Shown here piece after piece: positions 51,626 to 60,000 of a stretch of DNA of 64,000 nt. This DNA is from CAIQJJ01 sp049325275 (GTDB taxonomy: Bacteria > Chloroflexota > Anaerolineae > Anaerolineales > UBA4823): the NCBI GenBank assembly GCA_049325275.1, contig JBMOLU010000085.1:78021-142020 (forward strand). Direction: 5' to 3'. Made by a program: the position numbers and the translations under genes. Each line of letters opens with the position of its first letter. Within the stretch, counting starts at the first letter, position 1. The notes below the pieces were generated by a model. That model did not search any database and was not told the DNA's origin. It worked only from the letters and a program-made list of their open reading frames with translations.

Positions 51626-51634
51626 TGCTATGAT
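51626..51634 (+). promoter_or_regulatory. Extended -10 promoter for the cheR cluster
   Basis: TGCTATGAT fits the extended -10 form TGnTATAAT with one mismatch, 38 bp before the GTG at 51672. A -35 box at proper distance is not obvious, as is usual for this class. Confidence 0.5.
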
Positions 51635-51671
51635 TTAACATACGCTAGACAAGAATCTCCAGGAGTGCGCC

Positions 51672-52511
51672 GTGTCTACTACCCCCGTTCACGAAGACAT
51701 CGAACAGATCGAGTTGAATCTCTTTCTGGAAGCCATCTATCAGCGCTACGGCTACGATTTCCGTAACTACGCCCAGGCATCTGTCCGCCGCCGGGTACGC
51801 CACCTGATGACGAAGACCGGGTACAAGGCTATCGGGGAAATGATCACGCCCGTGCTGCGTGACGACGAATTCGCCCGCAAGGTGATCTTCGAGTTTTCGA
51901 TCGCCGTTACCGAGATGTTCCGCGACCCCGATTTTTACCAGGCAGTACGCGAGAAAGTGATCCCTTACCTGCGGACTTATCCTTTCATCAAGGTCTGGCA
52001 CGCCGGCTGCGCCACGGGCGAGGAGGTCTACTCGACCGCCATCCTGCTGCAAGAGGAAGGCCTGTACGATCGGGCCACCATCTTTGCGACCGATTTCAAC
52101 GACGACGTGCTGGAAAAAGCCCGCGAGGGGGTTTACAGCCTCAAAGACATGCGCCAGTACACGCAAAACTACCAGCGCGCCGGCGGCAAGCGTACGTTTT
52201 CGGATTACTACCACGCACAGTACGAACTGGCCATCATGGATCAGTCGCTCAAGCGCAATATCACCTTTGCCAACCACAATCTCGTCACCGATGGCGTCTT
52301 CGGCGAGATGCACCTGATCTTCTGCCGCAACGTGCTGATCTATTTCGAGCGCCCGTTACAAAACCGGGTACTGCACCTGTTCGCCAACAGCCTGGGGCTG
52401 GGCAGCTTCCTTTGCCTGGGCAGCAAAGAAACGATCGAGTTTTCCGACGTGACACACGTCTTCAAGGTTGTGGACGAACGCCAGAAGATTTACCAAAAGC
52501 GTTCACGTTAG
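51672..52511 (+). CDS. cheR: CheR-type protein-glutamate methyltransferase
   Basis: 279 residues. The start is GTG, chosen for AGGAG 8 nt upstream. The N-terminal helical CheR domain includes YDFRNYAQASVRRRVRHLM; the SAM-binding part has VWHAGCATGEEVYSTAILL (motif I), FATDFNDDVLEKAREGVYS and MHLIFCRNVLIYFE. CheR methylates specific glutamates of chemoreceptors. No receptor, CheA or CheW gene is in view, and the next genes are CheB and a hybrid kinase with a chemoreceptor-like sensor. The target here may therefore be non-chemotactic. Confidence 0.95.
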   Translation: MSTTPVHEDIEQIELNLFLEAIYQRYGYDFRNYAQASVRRRVRHLMTKTGYKAIGEMITPVLRDDEFARKVIFEFSIAVTEMFRDPDFYQAVREKVIPYLRTYPFIKVWHAGCATGEEVYSTAILLQEEGLYDRATIFATDFNDDVLEKAREGVYSLKDMRQYTQNYQRAGGKRTFSDYYHAQYELAIMDQSLKRNITFANHNLVTDGVFGEMHLIFCRNVLIYFERPLQNRVLHLFANSLGLGSFLCLGSKETIEFSDVTHVFKVVDERQKIYQKRSR

Positions 52512-52603
52512 CTCGATAAGCACGATGATGGCGACAGGTTTGCTTTCTGAACCAGCCCGACACCGGAGGAGATTGCTGAAGTCTTCTCAACAGGCTGACA
52601 GCG

Positions 52604-53209
52604 ATGAAAACACTTCGTAAATATGATGCAATTGTGATCGGCGGCTCTGCCGGGGCCATGACAGCATTGGGGGAACTGCTTCCTGCCATCCCGGCCCATT
52701 ACCCCCTGCCGGTCGTGATCACCCTGCATTTACACCCCTGGCAGGACCGTTACTTTCTACAGCACTTCAACGAACGCTGCCAGTTAACGGTTAAAGAGGC
52801 CGACGAAAAAGAAAAGCCTCAGGCCGGTTACGTTTACTTCGCCCCGCCCAATTACCACCTGCTCTTCGAGCGCGACCGCACCCTTTCGCTTTCCATCGAC
52901 GAAAAAGTGCACTACTCACGCCCCTCGATCGATGTACTCTTCGAGACTGCGGCCGAGGCCTTCGGCCCACAACTGGTAGGGGTCGTCTTGACAGGCGCCA
53001 ACAACGACGGCGCCCACGGCCTGAGCCTGATCAAACAGGCCGGCGGACTGGCGATCGTCCAGGACCCCGAAACGGCCGAAAGCCCCTACATGCCCAAGGC
53101 AGCCATCGCTGCGACAACGCCCGACTACGTGCTCCCCGTCGCAAAAATCGGTACCCTGCTCGCCAAACTGGCAGGGCAAGGTTCTTCAACCAAAGGGAAA
53201 ACGTCATGA
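52604..53209 (+). CDS. cheB: CheB-type methylesterase domain without receiver
   Basis: 201 residues, only the catalytic domain. The triad is visible: Ser15 in IGGSAGAM, His in ITLHLHPW, Asp in LTGANNDGAHG. The N-terminal receiver domain of classic CheB is missing, so it cannot be activated by phosphorylation in the usual way. It removes methyl esters or deamidates glutamines on its target. The ribosome site is weak. The stop overlaps the kinase start (ATGA), so it is made together with the hybrid kinase. Confidence 0.93.
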   Translation: MKTLRKYDAIVIGGSAGAMTALGELLPAIPAHYPLPVVITLHLHPWQDRYFLQHFNERCQLTVKEADEKEKPQAGYVYFAPPNYHLLFERDRTLSLSIDEKVHYSRPSIDVLFETAAEAFGPQLVGVVLTGANNDGAHGLSLIKQAGGLAIVQDPETAESPYMPKAAIAATTPDYVLPVAKIGTLLAKLAGQGSSTKGKTS

Positions 53210-56200
53210 AAACACTGCTGCACTGGTTCACCAACAGCCTGCGAAAAAAGCTCTTGATCTCGATGACGATCGTCTTCATCCCATTATTGGCAGGGTACAT
53301 CGGGTGGGCAGAATGGACGCGTGAAAAAGCGTTCGATGCCGAACAACTGGCGAAGGCCAAAAGCATGGCTGTCAGCGGGGCGGCCAGCACCGGCCAGCTT
53401 TTCGAAAGCGCCATCGCCAGCGGACAGCTAACGCGGGCGCAGGTATTCGACAGAGATTACCAGGCGATTCCCGGTACGGATCCGCAAAAATACCACACCG
53501 CATACGACAGCTTCACCGACACCTACCTGGCAGGCATCAACGACGCTTACACCCAGGACAGCGACATCCTGTATGCCGTGGCGTGTGACATCAACGGCTA
53601 CGTGCCCACCCACAACAAGCGTGCCCCCCTGACCGGCAACTACCAGACCGACCTGAACGAGAACCGCACCAAGCGCATTTTTGACGATGCGGTAGGGTTA
53701 GAAGCCGCCCGAAACAGACTGCCGGTTCGGCAGCAGGCATACAATCGCGATAACGGCGAAAAAGCCTGGGACGTTTCGGCGCCCGTTTACGTCAACGGCG
53801 AACATTGGGGCTGCTATCGTGTGGGCGTTTCACTCGCCCGCCTGGAGGCGCAGAAACAGCAGTTCATCGTGCAAAGCGTCATCGGCGCCACCGCCTTTGC
53901 CGCGCTGGTGCTGGGGATATTGTTCTTTATCGTTAGCATTTCGATTCGCCCGGTTGCCAGGTTAAGTGAGGCCGCAGAGCAAGTTGCGGCCGGAAATCTC
54001 GAGCAGGCCATCCCCGTCAAGACGAACGACGAAATCGGTGCGCTGACGAGGTCCTTCAACAGCATGACGGCCCAACTACGGGCATTGGTCGGCAGCCTGG
54101 AACAACGCGTTGAGGCGCGCACGGCCGAACTGGCCGTCGCCATCGAGGATGCCAACAAAGCCCGCATGGCCGCAGAAGCGGCCAACGAAGACCTGGCGGC
54201 GCAGATGTGGCAGGCCAGCGGCCAGGCGCAGCTCAACGAGCGCATGCGCGGGGAACAGGACGTCAACACCCTGGGGAATCACATCATCGAACAGCTTTGC
54301 GAGTACGTCGACGCCGATAGCGGCGCCATTTATGTACAGGAAGGCAACCAGTTGCAACTGGCCGGCAGTTATGCCCCGCCGGAAGACATTGCCAAAAGCA
54401 TCCACGTGGGCAGTGGGCTGGTCGGCCAGGCGGTCGTCTCGAAAAAGCCCATTCAGCACCGCGCCCTGGCGGAGAACCAGCGGGTGATCGCATCCAGCCT
54501 GATGAAGCTGCCCCTGAAGACCGTCTTGATCTGCCCGCTGGTGTATGAAGACGAAGCACTCGGCGCCGTAGAGCTTGGCTCGTTCGACGATTTCAACAAG
54601 GCCCAGGTCGAATTTCTGGAACGTGTGCTCGAAAGCATCGCCATCGCCTTCATGACCGCTCAGGCGCGCCGCAAGGTCAACGAACTGCTGATCCAGACGC
54701 GCCAGCAGGCCGAAGAACTGCAAGCCCAGGAAGAAGAACTGCGCGCCACCAACGAAGAGCTGGAAGCGCAGACCGAATCGCTGCGGTCTTCCGAGGCGCG
54801 TCTCAAAGCCAACCAGAGCGCCCTCGAAGCCGCCAACGCCAGCCTCGAAGAAAAAACCCACACCCTGCAAGAACAGCAGGCAGAACTCGACCGCCAGAAC
54901 CAGATTTTGCGCGACGCCCAACAAGAGCTCGAACGCAAGGCCGCTGAACTGTCCCTGGCCTCCAAGTACAAGTCCGAGTTCCTCGCCAACATGAGCCACG
55001 AACTGCGCACCCCGCTCAATTCGATGCTGATTCTGGCCGGGATGCTCGCCAGCAACGAGGACGGCAACCTGACCCCCGAGCAGGTCGAATCGGCCCAGGT
55101 GATCCACGCCGGTGGCAACGATCTGCTGAACTTGATCAATGAGATCCTCGACCTGGCCAAGGTCGAAGCCGGCAGGATGGAATTCCACTTCGCGCCGATG
55201 GAATGGCAAATCCTGCCGGCCCGCATGCACGCCCAATTCGACCCCGTGGCCGAACGCAAAGGCATCACTTTCACCACGACCATCGAGGAAAACGTGCCAT
55301 CCCACTTCGTTACCGACGACAAGCGCCTGGCGCAGGTGGTCAAGAACCTGCTTTCGAACGCCTTCAAGTTTACGGAGGAAGGCCAGGTGGCCCTGCGCAT
55401 CTTCCGCCCGGCAGCCGACGTGGACCTTTCGGCCAGCAACCTGACACCCGAAACGGCCGTCGCTATTGCGGTAAGCGACACCGGCATCGGCATGACCCTC
55501 GAGCAGCAAAGGGTCGTCTTCGAGGCCTTCCAACAAGCCGACGGCTCCACCTCGCGCCAGTACGGCGGCACCGGCCTCGGCCTGACGATCACGCGCGAGA
55601 TCACCCACCACCTCGGCGGGCAGGTGACGCTGGAGAGCAAACCCGGTGAAGGCAGCACGTTTACCATCTACTTACCCCTGAATACCGCTGCCGAACCCTT
55701 GAATGCAGCCGATCAGGCCCCCTGGGACACGAAGAAAAAGCCCGCGGCGGCAAGCGACCGGACGCCGGCAGAATCGGCGTCTGTCCAAAAGAAGGCGGCA
55801 GCCGCGCCATCCACGCGCCCGTCTCTCGTCCCGGACGATCGCGCCGAGGTCCAGGCGGGCGACAAAGTGCTGCTCGTCATCGAAGACGACCCCAAGTTTG
55901 CCAAGATTGTCCTCAACTACGCCCGCAAGAAGGGCTTCAAATGTATTTCGGCCGGGGATGGTGAAAGCGCCCTGGCGCTCTGCAAAAGCCACGCCCCTTC
56001 AGCGATCATCCTCGACCTGAAACTACCCGGCATGAGCGGCTGGGATGTGCTCGATGTGCTCAAAGGCAACCCCGACTTGCGCCACATTCCCGTCCACATC
56101 ATGTCCGTCGACGACGAACACCTTTCGGCCTACCAGCGCGGTGCGATGGGCTTCCTGACCAAGCCGGTCAACCAGAAAACGCTCGAAGAGGCCTTCAACC

Positions 56201-57036
56201 GCATCGAAAGTTTCATCATCGGCAAAATCCGCTCGCTGCTGCTCGTCGAAGACGACGACACCCTGCGCCTTTCGGTCAAGAAGCTGCTCGAAGGCTCGGA
56301 TGTGGCCATCACCGAGGCGGCCAGCGGCAAGGCTGCCCTCGAGCAGTTGGCCGGCCAGTACTTCGACTGCATGATCCTCGATCTTTCGCTGCCCGATATC
56401 AGCGGCTTCGAACTGCTCAACCGGATGGACAACGACGAAAATATCCCCAAGTGCCCGGTGATTATCTACACCGGCCGGGAGCTTTCGGAAGAAGAGAACC
56501 AGGAATTGATGAAATACGCCGACAGCGTGATCGTCAAAGGCGTCAAATCGCCGGAACGCCTGCTGGACGAAACCGCCCTCTTCCTGCACCGCGTCGTTGC
56601 CGACATGCCCGAGGAGAAACAAAAAACCATTCGCAAGCTGCACAACCCCGAAACGGCGTTGCAAGACAAGCAAATCTTGATCGTCGACGACGACGCCCGC
56701 AACGCCTTCGCCCTCTCGAAACTGCTATCGGACAAGGGCGTCAAGGTGCACATTGCGCCCAACGCTACCCGGGCGCTCGATATGCTCGAGACGCAGAAAG
56801 GCGTCGATCTGATCCTCACCGACATCATGATGCCCGGCATGGATGGCTATGCGTTGATTCGCACGCTGCGCCAGCAAACCCCGTTCAGCAAACTTCCCAT
56901 CATCGCCCTGACGGCCAAAGCCATGAAGGGCGATCGCGAAAAATGCCTCCACGCCGGCGCCAACGACTACCTCTCGAAACCGATCGAACCCGACCGGTTG
57001 TTTTCCTTATTACGTGTGTGGCTGGACCATTCGTAA
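53206..57036 (+). CDS. Hybrid sensor histidine kinase with extracytoplasmic Cache-like sensor and three receiver domains
   Basis: 1276 residues. Two membrane segments (about 17-36 and 225-252) enclose a sensor with GYVPTHNKRAPLTGNYQTDL, NRTKRIFDD and VNGEHWGCYRVG, a pattern familiar from chemoreceptor-type sensors. HAMP follows (about 250-305), then GAF (about 345-480), a long coiled coil, HisKA with MSHELRTPLNSM (His598), HATPase (NLLSNAFKF, DTGIGM, GGTGLGLTI), and three receivers with phosphoacceptor Asp in ILDLKLPGMSGW, ILDLSLPDISGF and LTDIMMPGMDGY. No DNA-binding output. The cluster with cheR and cheB suggests methylation-linked adaptation, which is inference. Confidence 0.94.
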   Translation: MKTLLHWFTNSLRKKLLISMTIVFIPLLAGYIGWAEWTREKAFDAEQLAKAKSMAVSGAASTGQLFESAIASGQLTRAQVFDRDYQAIPGTDPQKYHTAYDSFTDTYLAGINDAYTQDSDILYAVACDINGYVPTHNKRAPLTGNYQTDLNENRTKRIFDDAVGLEAARNRLPVRQQAYNRDNGEKAWDVSAPVYVNGEHWGCYRVGVSLARLEAQKQQFIVQSVIGATAFAALVLGILFFIVSISIRPVARLSEAAEQVAAGNLEQAIPVKTNDEIGALTRSFNSMTAQLRALVGSLEQRVEARTAELAVAIEDANKARMAAEAANEDLAAQMWQASGQAQLNERMRGEQDVNTLGNHIIEQLCEYVDADSGAIYVQEGNQLQLAGSYAPPEDIAKSIHVGSGLVGQAVVSKKPIQHRALAENQRVIASSLMKLPLKTVLICPLVYEDEALGAVELGSFDDFNKAQVEFLERVLESIAIAFMTAQARRKVNELLIQTRQQAEELQAQEEELRATNEELEAQTESLRSSEARLKANQSALEAANASLEEKTHTLQEQQAELDRQNQILRDAQQELERKAAELSLASKYKSEFLANMSHELRTPLNSMLILAGMLASNEDGNLTPEQVESAQVIHAGGNDLLNLINEILDLAKVEAGRMEFHFAPMEWQILPARMHAQFDPVAERKGITFTTTIEENVPSHFVTDDKRLAQVVKNLLSNAFKFTEEGQVALRIFRPAADVDLSASNLTPETAVAIAVSDTGIGMTLEQQRVVFEAFQQADGSTSRQYGGTGLGLTITREITHHLGGQVTLESKPGEGSTFTIYLPLNTAAEPLNAADQAPWDTKKKPAAASDRTPAESASVQKKAAAAPSTRPSLVPDDRAEVQAGDKVLLVIEDDPKFAKIVLNYARKKGFKCISAGDGESALALCKSHAPSAIILDLKLPGMSGWDVLDVLKGNPDLRHIPVHIMSVDDEHLSAYQRGAMGFLTKPVNQKTLEEAFNRIESFIIGKIRSLLLVEDDDTLRLSVKKLLEGSDVAITEAASGKAALEQLAGQYFDCMILDLSLPDISGFELLNRMDNDENIPKCPVIIYTGRELSEEENQELMKYADSVIVKGVKSPERLLDETALFLHRVVADMPEEKQKTIRKLHNPETALQDKQILIVDDDARNAFALSKLLSDKGVKVHIAPNATRALDMLETQKGVDLILTDIMMPGMDGYALIRTLRQQTPFSKLPIIALTAKAMKGDREKCLHAGANDYLSKPIEPDRLFSLLRVWLDHS

Positions 57037-57057
57037 CCTTATTCGTACAAAAGCCTT

Positions 57058-60000
57058 ATGAGTACCAAGAAAACCTTTGCCCAAATGCGCAAGTACGTTC
57101 ACGAACAGCACCCGACGATCGGGCTGCTGGGCGATAACCTGACCTCCGACTTCGTCACCCAGTTGCTACTGGGCACGGCCGACGCCATTCAGCAGTACGG
57201 AGCAAACTTAATTTGCTTCCCCGGCGGGGCGATCAACGATCCGCTGGGGGGTCGCACGCAGAGCAACATCCTGTACAGCCTGGTCGGCAAGCAGAATGTC
57301 GATGGGCTGATCGTCATGACTAACTTCCTGGGAACGCACCTCGAGCACGGGGAATACGAAGCCTGGTTCGAGAACGTGCTTCCTAAGCTTCCGATCGTCA
57401 GCCTCGGGCTGGAAATTGGCGGCCATCCGGCCATCCTGGTCGACAACTACGCCGGCATGCACGCCGCGGTGACACACCTGGTGGAAGCGCACGGCTACGA
57501 ACGGATCGCTTTCATCCGCGGCCCTCACGGTCACGCCGAGGCGGACCTGCGCTACCGGGCCTACCAGGACGTCCTGGCCAGCCACGGGCTGCCGCTCGAT
57601 CCGGCGCTGGTGGGCACGGGCGACTTCATGCCCCCTTCCGGCAGGGCCGCCATGCAAAAGCTGCTCGACGAACCGCACGCCAGCTGCCAGGCCGTGGTCA
57701 CGGCCAACGACCTGATGGCCTTTGGCGCTTTGGAAGTGTTGCAAGAACGCAACCTTCACGTACCCTACGACATCGCCCTGGTGGGTTTCGACGACATGAC
57801 GCGTACGCGTTACACCTCGCCGCCGCTCACCACCGTGCGCCAGCCCGTCTACCAGATGGGCAGGCAGCTCGTCGAGATGCTGATCCAGATGCTGGCCGGC
57901 CAAACCGTCGCTCGGCAGGTAACGCTACCAGCCGAACTGGTCGTGCGCCAGTCGTGCGGCTGCCTGACCCCGTCGGTGGCCGAGGCAATTGGCGCACCGC
58001 AGAGCCCCGCACGGCAACCCTTCGAAACGCTTGACGCCGGGCAAAGGAAGGCCCTGCTGGCGGCCATGCGGCAAGCGCTCGACGCGACCGACGAAAAAGA
58101 CGACCCGGCCCGCCTCGAAAAACTGCTCGACGCCTTCCTCGAAGGGCTGAAGGCACGCAGCCAGAACGCTTTTCTCCGCACGGTCGACGACACCTTGCGC
58201 CGTGCGATGGACGGCGACCGGCCGGTGGCCCCCTGGGGCCGGGCGCTCTCGGCCATGCGCAAGCAAATGCTGCCCTGGCTCGATGCCGGGCAGGCCTTGT
58301 TGGCCGAGGGGTTCTGGATGCCGGCCCAGATCATGGTCGGTGAGGCAGCCCAGCAAAAACAACAAAGTTATACGGCGCGCATCGAGCAGCAAAACGATGC
58401 CCTCAATCAAATCCGCGATATCCTGGTCACATCTTTCGATGTGGACGAGTTAATGCGCCTGCTGGCCGCGCAACTGCCGCGCCTGGACATCCCCGGCTGC
58501 TACGTCTCGCTGTACGAAGATTCACAAGACCCTACCGGGAAAGCCCGGTTGATCATGGCATACGAGCAAGGGCAGGGCCAGTTCGATGTGCCCGAATCCC
58601 AACGCATCTTTCCGGCACGGCAGCTGGTGCCGGCCGGGCTGTTATCGCCGGACAAGGCGCACCGCATGGTACTTGAGCCGCTGTACTTCCGCGAAGAACA
58701 ACTCGGATTCGTCTTGCTCGAAATGGGTCCGCGCGAGGGCAACGTCTACGAAACGCTGCGGGGTGAATTGAGCAGCACGCTCGAAAGCGCCCTGCTGGTG
58801 CAGCGCATCGAAGAGCGCTCCGACACACTGGCCCGCCAGCAGTATATTCTCGACACCTTTATGGAGAACGTGCCCGACCGGATTTACTTCAAAGACACGG
58901 AGAGCCGCTTTACCCAGGTCAATCAGGCGCTTCTCAAGAAAATGGGCCTGCAAGAACCCGAAGAGATGCTCGGCAAGAGCGATTTCGACTTTTTCCCCGC
59001 CGAACAGGCGCGCAGCAAGGTGACGCAGGAACAGGATATCATCCGTACCGGGCAGCCTGTTTTGAGCCTGGAAGAAGAAGACGGCCTCAACCAGTGGGCA
59101 TCGACGACAAAAATGCCGCTGCGCGACGAAAAGGGCCGCATCATCGGCACGTTTGGCATTTCGCGCGACATTACCGAACTGGTTACGGCCAAACGGGCCG
59201 CCGAAACGGCCCGTGAGGAAGCAGAGGCGGCCCGCACGCGGGCCGAACTCGCCAAAAACGAAGCCGACAAGGCCCGCCAGCGGGCGGAAGCCGAGCAGCA
59301 GAAGGCCGAGGCCGCCAACGCCCAACTGGCCACGCAAATCTGGCAGACCTTTGGGCAGGCGCAGCTCAACGAATCGATGCGCGGGGAGCAGGATATCGCC
59401 ACGCTGGCCGGCAACGTCATCCAGCAGTTGTGCGAATACATCAGCGCACAAAGAGGTCTGCTGTACGTCTTGGATCAAGACAGCCTCACCTTGCAGGGAA
59501 AGTATGCCTACGATCACCAGGGTCTCAAAACGAGCTTCCAGATCGGTGAAAGCCTGATCGGGCAAGCTGCCGTCGGCAAAAAGACGATCACCGTGCACGT
59601 TCCCGGTGAAACGTTTGCGCCGATTACCAGTGCCGGCGCCATTCAGCCCCGCCATTTCCTCGTCGCGCCCTTTGTGTACGACGGGCAAACGATCGGTGTC
59701 GTCGAAATCGGCACGCTGGCCGAACTCAACGCCGCACAAAGCGAATTTCTCGAAAAAGCGCTGGAGAGTATCGCCATCGCCTTCATGACGGCGCAGTCTC
59801 GGGCGCGCGTCAACGAACTGCTTACGCAAACCCGCCAGCAGGCCGAGGAACTGCAATCGCAAGAAGAAGAACTGCGTGCCACCAACGAAGAACTCGAAGC
59901 GCAGACCGAGAGCCTGCGGGCTTCCGAAGAGCGTCTCAAGGCCAACCAGGCCGCCCTCGAAGCCGCCAACGCCGATCTGGAAGGCAAAACCTACGTGCTG

